From the NCBI RefSeq assembly GCF_002835995.1, contig NZ_PJBZ01000078.1:1-36044 (forward strand): a stretch of 36,044 nt of DNA, read 5' to 3'. The position numbers were made by a program, and so were the translations under genes. Source of the DNA: Psychromonas sp. Urea-02u-13 (GTDB taxonomy: Bacteria; Pseudomonadota; Gammaproteobacteria; Enterobacterales; Psychromonadaceae). Below the pieces are notes generated by a model. That model saw nothing but the letters and a program-made list of their open reading frames with translations, was not told the origin of the DNA and did not search any database. Positions 26,059 to 36,021 of the stretch are shown piece by piece (the first letter of the stretch is position 1; the number at the start of each line of letters is the position of its first letter).

Positions 26059-27711
26059 ATGTTAAAAAACATTAACCCTACGCAAACAAAAGCTTGGTCT
26101 GAATTACAGCACTTATTTGCTAATAACTCAGACATGCAAATGTCATCATTATTTTCTCAAGATGAGAATCGCTTTGAGCAATTTTCTCGCACGCTTAATA
26201 AAGATTTGTTGATCGACTTCTCGAAAAACTTAATTACCGATGAAATTTTTAACACGTTATTGACCTTAGCCGAAGAGATGGACTTACAAGGTGCTATCAA
26301 AGCACAGTTCTCTGGTGAAACCATTAATGTAACAGAAGGGCGCGCCGTTCTGCATACCGCGCTACGTAACCAAAGTAATACACCTGTGATTGTTGATGGT
26401 ATTGATGTCATGCCACAAATTAATAAAGTACTGGCGCAAATGAAAGCTTTTTGCTCAAAAGTGCATTCAGGTGAATGGAAAGGTTATACGGGCAAAGCGA
26501 TTACTGATATTGTAAACATCGGTATTGGTGGCTCTGATCTTGGTCCTTACATGGTGACTGAAGCTTTAGGCGCTTACAAAGTAGAGGGTATTCAAACTCA
26601 CTTTGTATCAAACGTTGATGCGACTCATATTGTTGAAACTCTAGCAAAAGTAGACCCTGAAACAACATTATTCTTAATCGCCTCTAAAACCTTTACTACC
26701 CAAGAAACAATGACTAATGCACACAGTGCACGTGAATGGTTCTTGAGCTTTGCTAAAGATGAAAAACATATTGCAGAGCATTTTGCTGCACTTTCAACCA
26801 ACGCACAGTCTGTTAGTGATTTTGGCATCGATGTTGAAAACATGTTTGAATTTTGGGATTGGGTAGGCGGACGTTACTCAATTTGGTCTGCAATCGGTTT
26901 ATCTATCGCATTAACGATAGGTTACGATAATTTCGAGGAGTTGCTTGAAGGTGCTCACGAGATGGATAATCATTTCGCAGAAACTGAATTTAAAGATAAT
27001 ATCCCAGTTATTTTAGCGGTCATCGGCATTTGGTATAACAACTTCCATGGCGCTGAATCTGAAGCTATTTTGCCATATGACCAATACATGCACCGTTTCC
27101 CTGCTTATTTCCAACAAGGGAATATGGAGTCAAACGGGAAAAATGTAGACCGCAATGGCGACCCGATTGATTACCAAACTGGCCCAATTATTTGGGGTGA
27201 GCCAGGAACAAATGGTCAACATGCCTTTTATCAATTGGTTCATCAGGGTACTAAACTGATTCCATGTGACTTTATTGCTCCAGCAATCAGCCATAACCCC
27301 GTTGGCGATCATCACACTAAACTACTTTCAAACTTCTTTGCGCAAACACAAGCATTAGCGTTTGGTAAAACTAAAGAGCAAGTAGAAGCTGAATTTATCG
27401 CTGCTGGTAAAACATTGGAAGAAGTTGAGCATTTAGTGCCATTCAAAGTGTTTGAAGGTAACAAACCAACCAACTCAATTCTGGTTAATAAAATCACGCC
27501 TAAAACATTAGGTCAGTTAATTGCAATGTATGAACAGAAAATATTCACACAGGGCGTTATCTGGAACTTATACAGTTTTGATCAGTGGGGCGTAGAATTA
27601 GGCAAGCAACTAGCAGGTCAAATTCTACCTGCGCTTAATACCGCAGATAAAGTGGATGCACATGATAGCTCTACTAACGGTTTGATTAATGCTTGGAAAG
27701 CTTGGAAGTAA
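26059..27711 (+). CDS. pgi: Glucose-6-phosphate isomerase
   Basis: Interconverts glucose-6-phosphate and fructose-6-phosphate in glycolysis. 550 residues (E. coli 549). Both family signatures are seen: [15 protein letters not shown] in the middle and the C-terminal one within [13 protein letters not shown]...[11 protein letters not shown]. Also GIGGSDLGP and SKTFTTQET for the sugar phosphate. Monocistronic: own promoter, and an intrinsic terminator follows within about 50 bases. Confidence 0.98.
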   Translation: MLKNINPTQTKAWSELQHLFANNSDMQMSSLFSQDENRFEQFSRTLNKDLLIDFSKNLITDEIFNTLLTLAEEMDLQGAIKAQFSGETINVTEGRAVLHTALRNQSNTPVIVDGIDVMPQINKVLAQMKAFCSKVHSGEWKGYTGKAITDIVNIGIGGSDLGPYMVTEALGAYKVEGIQTHFVSNVDATHIVETLAKVDPETTLFLIASKTFTTQETMTNAHSAREWFLSFAKDEKHIAEHFAALSTNAQSVSDFGIDVENMFEFWDWVGGRYSIWSAIGLSIALTIGYDNFEELLEGAHEMDNHFAETEFKDNIPVILAVIGIWYNNFHGAESEAILPYDQYMHRFPAYFQQGNMESNGKNVDRNGDPIDYQTGPIIWGEPGTNGQHAFYQLVHQGTKLIPCDFIAPAISHNPVGDHHTKLLSNFFAQTQALAFGKTKEQVEAEFIAAGKTLEEVEHLVPFKVFEGNKPTNSILVNKITPKTLGQLIAMYEQKIFTQGVIWNLYSFDQWGVELGKQLAGQILPALNTADKVDAHDSSTNGLINAWKAWK

Positions 27712-27737
27712 TTAGCTACTTTGAAAAACTAAATATT

Positions 27738-27762
27738 AGCCGCTTTATATAAGCGGTTTTTT
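27738..27762 (+). terminator. Intrinsic terminator of pgi
   Basis: Stem of 8 pairs including a G-T (27738-27745 with 27751-27758), 5-base loop, six Ts. It overlaps the last bases of the convergent kdkA. Confidence 0.8.
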
Positions 27763-28462
27763 ATGCTTGATAGCCTGTTACCAAGTATTGCCAATCTGAT
27801 TCATTCCATTGAATATGTCGTTTTTTAACTTCTTTAAAAAAAGAGCGCTTTAAGCGAGCTAAATTAGCTGCTTTCCAATTTTCACCCGTTTGCTTGCAAC
27901 ACTTATCAAAGTCGATAATCCAAACCTTACTGACTTTATCGATTAAGATATTATGAATATTTAAGTCGGTGTGGTTTACCTGTAATGAATGCATCTTCTT
28001 TATCTGTTTACCGACCTCTTGATATTGCTCGGCAGACAGTGACTTTGTTTGTAGTATGTCAACTAAGTCTTGAGCATCGGGTATTTTTTCACTAAGTAGG
28101 TCTGCTTGATAGGTTAATCCTATTTTTACTGCTCTAGCTGCAATTGGGCGGGGAACATGTACACCACAGTTATGAAGCTCAGTTAATAGTTGGAACTCGG
28201 CAATGCTACGAGTTTTTTGCCAGGTGGTCAAAAAATAGCTATCGCTAATTAGTTTGCCAAACAAACCACCACGACGATAATGGCGTAAAGCACCTTCAAT
28301 ATTTGCTAATTGTACAAACCAAGTAGTGCCTCGACCTTGCGCAGAACCTATAATTTTTTGCTTTTGTTGCCAATAATCTGCATCGAAGACCTGTTCAGCA
28401 GGCTCTGTTAATAAGTTTTCATCAAAGTAAATACATTGCTGTTTATCTTGAATGATTTGCAT
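27761..28462 (-). CDS. kdkA: 3-deoxy-D-manno-octulosonic acid (Kdo) kinase
   Basis: Phosphorylates the Kdo residue on lipid A in bacteria with a single phosphorylated Kdo (Haemophilus, Vibrio type). 233 residues with a protein-kinase-like fold: GRGTTWF (43-49), catalytic loop HTDLNIHN (164-171) and metal motif DFDK (184-187). It is divergent from the glycosyltransferase cluster, which supports an LPS inner-core role. It implies that the inner core here carries one phosphorylated Kdo. Confidence 0.93.
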   Translation of the reverse strand: MQIIQDKQQCIYFDENLLTEPAEQVFDADYWQQKQKIIGSAQGRGTTWFVQLANIEGALRHYRRGGLFGKLISDSYFLTTWQKTRSIAEFQLLTELHNCGVHVPRPIAARAVKIGLTYQADLLSEKIPDAQDLVDILQTKSLSAEQYQEVGKQIKKMHSLQVNHTDLNIHNILIDKVSKVWIIDFDKCCKQTGENWKAANLARLKRSFFKEVKKRHIQWNESDWQYLVTGYQA

Positions 28463-28494
28463 ATAAAGCTCTTTATAATCAGTTTGAAAGCTAT

Positions 28495-28523
28495 TTTACA
28501 TTAAGCGACTTAAGTTGCATAAT
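28495..28523 (+). promoter_or_regulatory. Promoter of the LPS core glycosyltransferase operon
   Basis: TTTACA (28495-28500), 17-base spacer, CATAAT (28518-28523), each five of six. The predicted start near 28530 lies after the upstream TTG at 28515, which therefore cannot be the start codon of the next gene. Confidence 0.5.
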
Positions 28524-28565
28524 TCATTCTACTCAACCCTTAGCTACAAAGGTGATTCACCGTTT

Positions 28566-29639
28566 ATGTCCATATTTTCTAGTGCTCCTAACTCTATCTG
28601 TATATTACGACTTTCTGCGATAGGCGATGCTTGTAATGCAGTCTCTGTTGTACAGTCTATTCAACAGCAATGGCCAGAAACTAAAATTACTTGGATCATG
28701 GGGAAATTAGAAGCGCAACTGCTTGGTGACCTACCTGATATTGAAGTGATCACTTTTGATAAACAAAATGGTTTTAAAGGCTACCTTGAAATTTGGAAAC
28801 TTTTAAAAGGACGGCAGTTTGATGCTTTATTACATATGCAAAGTGCACTACGAGCAAGTATTGTTAGCTTAGGTATTAAAGCTAAATACCGTTTAGGATT
28901 TGATCTACAACGCAGTAGTGATATGCAGTCTTGGTTTATTAATCATAAAGTCCCTTCACCAAGCTCACCACATGTATTAGATGGCTTTAAAGCGTTTGCT
29001 TTAGAGTTAGGCATTAAAGAGCGACCACTGAAGTGGAATATCCCAATCAAAAACGAAGCGATTGAATGGGCTGAAAAACAGATAAATACCAAGCAAACAG
29101 TAGTGATAGTACCTGCAGCAAGTAAAGCGTTTAAAAATTGGCATGCTAAAGGTTATGCAGAAGTCATTGAGTACTTACATCAGCAAGGTTTACAGGTGAT
29201 TTTAGCGGGCAGCCCTGCACCTATTGAGATTGAGTTAGCGGAACAAATTACTCAGTTAACGGGAGATAAAGCAGTTAACTTGGTAGGTAAAAGCTCACTA
29301 AAGGAGATGCTAGCTCTAATACAGCAAGCTAAGTTAGTCATCGCACCTGATACTGGTCCTGCTCATATGGCGGTTGCAGTGGATACACCTGTGATTGGTC
29401 TATATGCCCATCATAATCCACAGCGCACAGGGCCATATAACTATCGCGATTTTGTTGTAAGTGCTTACCAAGAAGCAATCGAAGATGAAACGGGGAAAAA
29501 ACTGTCAGAACAGTCATGGCGTGCACGCGTTAAAGATGAGGTAGCGATGAACCGCATTACCAGTGAGCAAGTGATTAAGAAGTTCAAACAGGTTTCTGCA
29601 CAGTTAGATTTACAAGAACTAGACAAGGTTAACAGATGA
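28566..29639 (+). CDS. GT9 heptosyltransferase-family LPS core glycosyltransferase
   Basis: 357 residues. GT-B fold of the ADP-heptose:LPS transferase family: LRLSAIGDACNA near the N-terminus, VVIVPAASKAFKNWHAKGYAEV in the middle and the nucleotide-binding IAPDTGPAHMA. It resembles the OpsX/WaaC side of the family, but the acceptor cannot be read from sequence. Start placed at ATG 28566, since the predicted promoter excludes the frame's earlier TTG; no good ribosome site is seen. It overlaps the next gene by ATGA. Confidence 0.88.
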   Translation: MSIFSSAPNSICILRLSAIGDACNAVSVVQSIQQQWPETKITWIMGKLEAQLLGDLPDIEVITFDKQNGFKGYLEIWKLLKGRQFDALLHMQSALRASIVSLGIKAKYRLGFDLQRSSDMQSWFINHKVPSPSSPHVLDGFKAFALELGIKERPLKWNIPIKNEAIEWAEKQINTKQTVVIVPAASKAFKNWHAKGYAEVIEYLHQQGLQVILAGSPAPIEIELAEQITQLTGDKAVNLVGKSSLKEMLALIQQAKLVIAPDTGPAHMAVAVDTPVIGLYAHHNPQRTGPYNYRDFVVSAYQEAIEDETGKKLSEQSWRARVKDEVAMNRITSEQVIKKFKQVSAQLDLQELDKVNR

Positions 29640-30406
29640 AAAAGAATAGCATTGGTGTATTAATGATAGTTAAAAATGAAAGTGCACATTTAGCTGCTTG
29701 TTTAGACAGTGTAAAAGACTGGGTTGATGAAATTGTTATCGTTGATTCAGGCAGTACTGATGACACTGCTGAGATTGCTGCAAAATATACTGATAAATTT
29801 TACTCACATAATGATTGGCCTGGGTTTGGTAAGCAACGTCAAATCGCACAATCTTATATGGATAGCACCTGGGTATTAGCACTTGATGCTGATGAGCGTG
29901 TTACTGAAACATTAAAAGCTCAAATATTGAAGGCTGTGGATAATGGCCAAGATCAGTGTTATAAAATTAATCGTTTAAGCAAAGCATTTGGTAAATTTAT
30001 TCGCTATTCAGGCTGGAATCCGGACTGGGTATTACGTTTATATCCAAGAGAAAAAGCTACATATAATGATGCATTAGTCCATGAGCAAGTAGCGGTTCCC
30101 CAGAATTTAAAAGTAGGTAAATTAAAAGGCGACTTACTGCATTATACTTTTGATAATTTATCTCAATACATCAATAAAACGACGCTATATATTTCAGCCT
30201 GGGTAGAACAGCGAGAAGGTAAGAAAAAGTCTTCAATGACTAAAGCGGTTAGCCATGCTTTCTTTAGGTTTATTAAAATGTACCTAATCAAAAGAGGCTT
30301 TTTAGATGGTCGACATGGCCTATTACTGGCGTTGTTAAGTGCGAATGTAGTCTTTACGCGTTATGCAGACCTTTGGTTAAGAGAATATAACAAAGGGGGT
30401 AAATAA
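29636..30406 (+). CDS. waaE: GT2 LPS core glycosyltransferase, WaaE/KdtX type
   Basis: 256 residues with a GT-A fold. VLMIVKNES at the N-terminus, VDSGSTDDT, the DADER metal site, and the WNPDWVLRLYPREKA segment typical of WaaE/KdtX, which in Klebsiella and relatives adds beta-1,4-glucose to heptose I. A C-terminal hydrophobic stretch suggests membrane association. Coupled to the heptosyltransferase gene by a 4-base overlap; the next gene follows after 3 bases. Confidence 0.88.
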   Translation: MKKNSIGVLMIVKNESAHLAACLDSVKDWVDEIVIVDSGSTDDTAEIAAKYTDKFYSHNDWPGFGKQRQIAQSYMDSTWVLALDADERVTETLKAQILKAVDNGQDQCYKINRLSKAFGKFIRYSGWNPDWVLRLYPREKATYNDALVHEQVAVPQNLKVGKLKGDLLHYTFDNLSQYINKTTLYISAWVEQREGKKKSSMTKAVSHAFFRFIKMYLIKRGFLDGRHGLLLALLSANVVFTRYADLWLREYNKGGK

Positions 30407-30409
30407 CTA

Positions 30410-31462
30410 ATGCATATCTGTCATGTAAACTTAGCTTCGGGTCTTAGTGGCGGTGAGCGTCAAACTTTGCAGCTCATTAAGCAGCAAGTCAAAGAGGGTT
30501 ACCGGATAACTGTTGTTGCAAACCCTAAAAGCCCTTTTTTTGATGAAATAAAAAAATTGCCAGTGACGTTAGTATTAGCCTCACATTTTACTTTAGCGCA
30601 CAAAAAATCAGTAACTGATAATTGTGATTTAGTACATGTACATGAAGGCCGTGCAATTTATTGGGCTTGGTTACAAAAAGCTTTATTTAATATTCCTTAC
30701 ATTGTGACACGCCGTATTGATAACCCACTCAAACGCAAATGGTTAGCGGTTAAAGCTTACTCGTCTGCTAGCGCTGTGGTTGGTTTAAGTCGTGCAATTG
30801 TGGCAGAAATACAAAAGAGCTACCCTCAGATAACTACTTATAAAATCCCCAGCTCACCTGTCAGTTATTTATCTGATACAAGTACTGTTGAGCAGTTGAA
30901 AAAACGCTTTTCAGGTAAGTTTAAAGTAATTCATGCGGCGAACTTGCTTAAACATAAAGGTCATGAAGTCGGCATTGAAGCGGCTAAATTATTAGAAAAA
31001 ATGGCACCAGAAATTCAGCTGATTTTCTTAGGTGATGGCCCTCAGCGAGAAAGCTTAGTTAAACAAGCTGAAGGTATGAGTAATGTTAGCTTTATGGGTA
31101 AACAAACGAATATGGGGGATTGGTTTACAGCTACAGATTTATTGATTCATCCGTCGCATAGTGAAGGTTTAGGCTCTGTTATTTTAGAAGCTATGGTTGC
31201 AGGTTTACCTGTCATTGGTACTAATGCTGGTGGTATTCCCGATATTATTGACGACCAACAGTCTGGCTTATTAATTGAAGCAAATGATGCCAAGCAGTTA
31301 GCTGATGCCATTTTAGCTGTTTATCAGCAACCTGAATTACGTAAAAAGTTAATTGCTGGTGGCCAAGTCAAATTACAGCAGTTTGATATTGTCACAACCA
31401 GTATTAGTTACCGTGAAGTTTACGAAAATGTTATCAATAAGATGATCCAGGTTAGAAAGTAA
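30410..31462 (+). CDS. GT4-family glycosyltransferase
   Basis: 350 residues with a GT-B fold: glycine-rich SGLSGGERQTL near the N-terminus, HAANLLKHKGHE starting the second half, and the donor-binding HPSHSEGLGSVILEAMVAGLPVIGTNAGGIPDII with the EX7E pair. Strong ribosome site AAGGGGG. Third gene of the operon, so probably extends the LPS core; sugar and acceptor unknown. Confidence 0.88.
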   Translation: MHICHVNLASGLSGGERQTLQLIKQQVKEGYRITVVANPKSPFFDEIKKLPVTLVLASHFTLAHKKSVTDNCDLVHVHEGRAIYWAWLQKALFNIPYIVTRRIDNPLKRKWLAVKAYSSASAVVGLSRAIVAEIQKSYPQITTYKIPSSPVSYLSDTSTVEQLKKRFSGKFKVIHAANLLKHKGHEVGIEAAKLLEKMAPEIQLIFLGDGPQRESLVKQAEGMSNVSFMGKQTNMGDWFTATDLLIHPSHSEGLGSVILEAMVAGLPVIGTNAGGIPDIIDDQQSGLLIEANDAKQLADAILAVYQQPELRKKLIAGGQVKLQQFDIVTTSISYREVYENVINKMIQVRK

Positions 31463-31567
31463 TTTATTTCGTTGAAATAGTATTTTCCCAATAAGAGAGG
31501 AAAATGCCATTTAGAAGAATAAACAGGGCTAGACCGACATAATGTTCGATTGTTCACTATTTGGTTA

Positions 31568-32527
31568 TTATCGATTAATTTGAGCTAATGCCAATGAGCT
31601 TACTTTATCAACAGTAATCGCGTTAATACATTTTTCATTTTCATTAGGAACAACCGCCCATGAATTTTCATGAGAATAAAACCATTCTGTCATTGTATTA
31701 TATGGAGATAATTTTTCATCTTTCCAGCCCCATAAAGTGATCAGTGGAACCATTAACATTTGGAAAATATGTGTGGGCCCGCAGTCATTGGCAATGGATA
31801 GTACGGATAATTCTGCTATATCTATTAATTGGAAAATATTAGGGCTCTGATGCAACCGGACAGGAATATTAACTATATGACTAGGAATACTGTGTTTATA
31901 ATGCGCTTCATCGGGTCCTAGAATCCAATTAATCGAGGTTAACGTTGCATTGCTTTGTGCAATAGACTCAGCCGTTGCTAAGTATTTATCTAAATGCCAG
32001 CGCTTATACTCACCCGCGCCGCCACCAGGTAATAGTGTTAATTCTGTTTTATTTTTTACGCTAGATTTTGTTGCCAATGAGCGAATAATGTCAGGGGTGT
32101 AATCTGTGCTCTTAATGGAATTTAATAAGGCTAAATGGCTATTTGCGATATACTGAAACCCTTTGCTAATTTGTATATGTTTTTGATAGCAGTGTTTATG
32201 TATTTTTTTATTACTATGTCCAAAGGTCACTTTTACATTACTTAACCCTATTGCTGCGTGCACTTTATCTGAGCCTGAATATAAATTGTAAATGACATCA
32301 TATTTTCTTTCGTTAAGTGCATTAACTAATTGAAAAAAACTAAATTTTTTATAGTTAATGAGTGTTTTAGATATATCAACTGTCAGCAATACTTTGCTTT
32401 GTTCAAACTTTGACCATATTTCTATTTCAGCATTTGGATATTCTTTTTGTAACGCGCATAAAAAAGGTAGCTGGGTTAGAATATTGCCAAAATGTGGCCT
32501 ACTTGGGATAAATACTGCGATTTTCAT
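31568..32527 (-). CDS. Second GT9 heptosyltransferase-like protein
   Basis: 319 residues on the opposite strand. It keeps the GT9 layout: FIPSRPHFGNILTQLPFLCAL at the N-terminus, LLPGGGAGEYKRWHLDKY in the middle and IANDCGPTHIFQMLMVPLITLWG for the nucleotide. DCGPTH replaces the usual DTGPMH. It looks AT-richer than the core operon. AAGGA precedes the ATG, and it is divergent from the YejM-like gene. Probably outer-core or other surface glycan assembly. Confidence 0.8.
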   Translation of the reverse strand: MKIAVFIPSRPHFGNILTQLPFLCALQKEYPNAEIEIWSKFEQSKVLLTVDISKTLINYKKFSFFQLVNALNERKYDVIYNLYSGSDKVHAAIGLSNVKVTFGHSNKKIHKHCYQKHIQISKGFQYIANSHLALLNSIKSTDYTPDIIRSLATKSSVKNKTELTLLPGGGAGEYKRWHLDKYLATAESIAQSNATLTSINWILGPDEAHYKHSIPSHIVNIPVRLHQSPNIFQLIDIAELSVLSIANDCGPTHIFQMLMVPLITLWGWKDEKLSPYNTMTEWFYSHENSWAVVPNENEKCINAITVDKVSSLALAQINR

Positions 32528-32580
32528 TGTTATTTTCCTTTACACCGTACATTAAACCAAACAATAGTGGATAAATTATT

Positions 32581-34428
32581 TTGCAAACTCTGACATTAAA
32601 ACAAAAAACTCATAGCCATGGCTGGTTTATTTTAATCAATAGTATCATTGCTATGGCTATTGCTACACGATATTTCACTTTTTTACCTGAAATTCCAACC
32701 GATATTTTAGGGCTGAGTTTTCTACTTTCAGGCACATTCAGCCAAATGGTCTTACTTGCTAGTATTGTAGGCTTAGTTGCCTTTCCTGCTCTTTTTATTA
32801 AGAATAAAAAACTGCGCTATGGTAGTCAAGCTTTGGTCGCTTCATTGGGTCTCGCAGTTTTATTTATTGATACATTCGTATTTGCACAATACCGGTTTCA
32901 TATTAATGCAGTAGTACTCGAATTAGTGTTATCAGGCCAAGTAGTGAGTTTTCCATTAACAACTTGGTTGATGGTTATTGGGGTTGTTATTACGCTAGTA
33001 GTTAGTCAGTACGTGTTAATCGCTTGGTTAGAGAGTCCTGCTGCTCTGACCCAATATAAATTGGGCCGTAAATTCGCGATTATTACCTTTTTTACATTGC
33101 TATCTACTCATGGGATTCATATATGGGCGGCTGCTAATGCATACCGACCTGTGACAACCGTCAAACGCTATCTGCCGGTATTTTATCCTGCAACATCAAC
33201 AAGCATGATGAAAAAGTATGGTTGGATTGATGCAGAGGCGATTGCTCGCCAAGATTCAATGAAGATGAGTCATAAAAGTGATTTAAGTTATCCACTTAAT
33301 CCATTACAGAAAGAAGTCGTTGATAAACCAATTAATATCATGTTTTTAGTTATCGACTCTTGGCGTGCAGATACATTTAATGCAGAAAATACACCGAATA
33401 TGTGGGAGTACGCTCAATCTGGCGTAATCTTTAATAATCATATCGCCACTGGTAATGCGACTCGAACGGGTATTTTTGGTCTGTTTTATGGTATCCCTGG
33501 TACTTATTGGCATGCTTTTTTGGCTAATCAAAAGTCACCTCTCTTAATTGATCGTTTACAAGAATTAGATTACGAGATGGGGATATTTGCAGCTGCTCAA
33601 TTAGAGAAGCCTGAATTTAATCAAACTGTATTTAAAAACATTCCTAATTTACGTATTAAATCGGAGGGGAATTGGCCATCAGAGCTAGATAAAGACTTAA
33701 CGAAAGATTGGTTGGAGTGGTACAGCAAGCGTGATACGTCTAAGCCCGCTTTTTCATTTTTATTTTATGATGCTCCTCATGGTTATGACTTTCCTAAAGA
33801 TTACCCCCACCGCTATGAACCAATGCTAGATGAAATTAATTATTTAAAGTTAAATAACGATAGTGACCCCACTCTATTTTTAAATCGCTATAAGACCAGT
33901 GTTAGCTTTGTAGATAGTGTAGCTAAACAGGTGCTAGATAAATTAAAAGAAACAGGGGATTTAGCTAATACGTTAGTAATTATCACAGGTGACCACGGGC
34001 AAGAAATAAATGATAACCGCCAGAATTTCTGGGGACACAATAGTAATTTCACCAAGCCTCAGGTGAATGTACCATTTGCTATTTTTGGGCCAAAAATCAA
34101 TGGTCAAATGCTAGATTGGGCTGAGAATGATTTAACTAGCCACCAAGATGTAGTACCAACTTTAATGAAAAATTACTTAGGTGTAACTAATGATATTAAA
34201 GATTATTCGGTTGGTGAAGACTTACTTAGCAAGTCTGTAGAGCGTAATTGGATTATATCTTCCAGCTATAGTGGTTATGCGATCATAGAAAAAGAGTCCA
34301 TTTTAGAGATAGGTGCAACAGGTCAATACCAATTGTTAGATAAAACCAATCGACCAATCAAAGATGCTCAATTGAATTATCAGCATCTACAAGAAGCATT
34401 AGATCAGATTAGTCGATTTAGTAAGTAG
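32581..34428 (+). CDS. YejM/PbgA-like inner-membrane protein (DUF3413 plus sulfatase-type domain)
   Basis: 615 residues. Five hydrophobic segments (about 14-33, 45-73, 84-103, 125-150, 165-185), then a periplasmic alkaline-phosphatase-superfamily domain from about 250. It aligns along its length with E. coli YejM, which senses LPS and restrains LpxC turnover. Unlike E. coli YejM, the metal pair in ITGDHGQE (D471, H472) is kept, together with D259, Thr in GNATRTG (294/296) and H486, so it might be an active hydrolase or transferase. Start TTG, with GTGGA nine bases before it and a stop just upstream. Confidence 0.88.
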   Translation: MQTLTLKQKTHSHGWFILINSIIAMAIATRYFTFLPEIPTDILGLSFLLSGTFSQMVLLASIVGLVAFPALFIKNKKLRYGSQALVASLGLAVLFIDTFVFAQYRFHINAVVLELVLSGQVVSFPLTTWLMVIGVVITLVVSQYVLIAWLESPAALTQYKLGRKFAIITFFTLLSTHGIHIWAAANAYRPVTTVKRYLPVFYPATSTSMMKKYGWIDAEAIARQDSMKMSHKSDLSYPLNPLQKEVVDKPINIMFLVIDSWRADTFNAENTPNMWEYAQSGVIFNNHIATGNATRTGIFGLFYGIPGTYWHAFLANQKSPLLIDRLQELDYEMGIFAAAQLEKPEFNQTVFKNIPNLRIKSEGNWPSELDKDLTKDWLEWYSKRDTSKPAFSFLFYDAPHGYDFPKDYPHRYEPMLDEINYLKLNNDSDPTLFLNRYKTSVSFVDSVAKQVLDKLKETGDLANTLVIITGDHGQEINDNRQNFWGHNSNFTKPQVNVPFAIFGPKINGQMLDWAENDLTSHQDVVPTLMKNYLGVTNDIKDYSVGEDLLSKSVERNWIISSSYSGYAIIEKESILEIGATGQYQLLDKTNRPIKDAQLNYQHLQEALDQISRFSK

Positions 34429-34498
34429 AGAATAGAAAAATGAGGTATTCAGGTCTAATTGAACTGGATACTTTAATTTTGGATAAGACTATAGAGGT

Positions 34499-34631
34499 GA
34501 GCATGAATACAGAACTTATACCTGTGAATTTAAAACGGGAGCGTTAATCAGTGGTAAGATTATACTATTCAGAAGTGGTATCAGTATTGGGTATCACAAC
34601 AAATATTATCTACAGCTGGACAAAAATCTGA
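34499..34631 (+). pseudogene. Remnant of an IS3-family OrfA transposase, frameshifted
   Basis: One frame from 34499 reads EHEYRTYTCEFKTGAL, like the RRTYTxEFKxEAV start of IS3-type OrfA. Another frame from 34560 reads YYSEVVSVLGITTNIIYSW and then stops at 34629-34631, like the SxxEAxxxLGIxxNLLYxW helix-turn-helix. A shift in the middle and loss of the rest make it dead. It lies in the 291-base gap after the YejM-like gene; nothing else is recognised there. Confidence 0.65.
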
Positions 34632-34719
34632 ATAACATGCGAAGTCAACTGCTCCGTAGAATAGGCTAGGGTATCACTGTGGCTACTTAGTTATTATGCA
34701 CTTCAATTAAGCAAAAAAA

Positions 34720-35835
34720 TTAACATTTGTAAATTTCTTTTAAATTATTATATTTTTGTTCAAATCTGGAAAGCATTATTTCTTTGTTTCTATTCACATT
34801 TACCACCTCACTTTTAATGTTTTTTGCTAAGTTTTGAAAAGAATTATAACGTCCAATATTAATGCCTTCGGCATCCGTTAATTCAAAAAAATTAGGAGAT
34901 GATTCCTTTACATGTACAACACCTCTGCCCATGCTCAGGTAACTTCTAGCAGTAGACATGCTACCACGACCTTGAATAATTAGATGGGAACACGACATAA
35001 TCAGTGCATTATAAGTAATGGCATTTGTAGCGGTAGGGTACGATACATCGATATTACAGCCTTGAACATGACGTAAATAACTCAAATATAGGTCTAACAT
35101 AACACGAAAATATCTCTTCTTCTTATAAGTAAAGATAAGGCACTTAAAATTTGGAAATACTTTTTCTTTCTTTAAACATTTGATGATCGAAACCACTTCT
35201 GTTAAGGAAAAAACTCCTCTTTTAGCTCCAATGAAAATACTTTTTTCTGGCGCTGTATATTTTGTAGGATCCCTATATAAGGTTTCAAAAGTATCCCATA
35301 AACTCGATGGTAGAGATTTAAATGCATCTCGACCATCAATAAATTTTAAATCATCTCTTTTAAGAATTAATTCGACTTTTTCTTTGAAATAAGCTTCAGG
35401 TGCAATAAAATTCTTTACTTTACTTAATACATCAATAACATTTTCATCTACATTATTAGATTTTGTGGGACGAAGTGTACCGAACTCAGTAGTAGTACTT
35501 AGCCATCTAGCAACTTCATCATCTGTTAAATGAATATAAGTTTTATCGATAAAAGAATCAGTATAATCAAATAATTTTTTTATAAAAAATCCATTTGATT
35601 TATTGATAGATATAAACGTAAGTGTTTTACATTTACTTACTCCCTCCACATCACATTCATTATACAAGTAGGTATCAACACTATATTTTTTAAGTGGGTG
35701 CTCAATAATATTTTTTAACGAAATAAAGACGATATCGTTTGGATTAAAGTCGCATTTATTAATTAACATATCTACATATAATTCAGTAAAGCTATTACTT
35801 GGATCACCAACAACTATATTTTTATTCGTAAACAT
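34720..35835 (-). CDS. Unknown protein, possible glycosyltransferase-like (surface glycan)
   Basis: 371 residues, not recognised with confidence. No signal peptide or membrane helix. The C-terminal half has LIIQGRGSMSTARSYLSMGRGVVHVKESSPNFFELTDAEGINIG, which looks like the donor-side Gly/Ser loop and following helix of a GT-B transferase; IFIGAKRGVFS near 205 could start that domain. The codons are clearly more AT-rich than in the core genes, and the gene lies between an IS remnant and a possible IS end, so it looks acquired. It may belong to an O-antigen or capsule cluster beyond the window. Confidence 0.6.
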   Translation of the reverse strand: MFTNKNIVVGDPSNSFTELYVDMLINKCDFNPNDIVFISLKNIIEHPLKKYSVDTYLYNECDVEGVSKCKTLTFISINKSNGFFIKKLFDYTDSFIDKTYIHLTDDEVARWLSTTTEFGTLRPTKSNNVDENVIDVLSKVKNFIAPEAYFKEKVELILKRDDLKFIDGRDAFKSLPSSLWDTFETLYRDPTKYTAPEKSIFIGAKRGVFSLTEVVSIIKCLKKEKVFPNFKCLIFTYKKKRYFRVMLDLYLSYLRHVQGCNIDVSYPTATNAITYNALIMSCSHLIIQGRGSMSTARSYLSMGRGVVHVKESSPNFFELTDAEGINIGRYNSFQNLAKNIKSEVVNVNRNKEIMLSRFEQKYNNLKEIYKC

Positions 35836-35976
35836 TACTCACCGTAACCTAGTTTTAAATGTGTATAATTTAAATTATATCCTTTTTTATTCTTGCTTAT
35901 ACCTTTATTTACGAGTTACACACCTATCAATATTACATAAATACCATTCTTAAAGATAAAGTATCTAGATTATTAG

Positions 35977-36021
35977 GCGACAATTAACTTGACCGGTTCG
36001 CGACAACTACCTTGGCTGGTT
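35977..36021. repeat. Two adjacent 22-bp repeats at the right edge, possible IS21-type terminus
   Basis: 35977-35998 and 36000-36021 match at 18 of 22 positions (GCGACAA.TA.CTTG.C.GGTT). Spaced direct copies of this kind, with a TTGACCGGTT word, resemble the multiple end repeats of IS21-family elements. The element would continue outside the window. Bases 35836-35976 hold the upstream region of the unknown gene. Confidence 0.4.

Noticed and set aside
35180-35392. Plus-strand open frame of 70 codons inside the unknown gene
   Set aside because: Shadow of the longer minus-strand frame 34720-35835, which has a ribosome site-like GGTGAG and a coherent protein.
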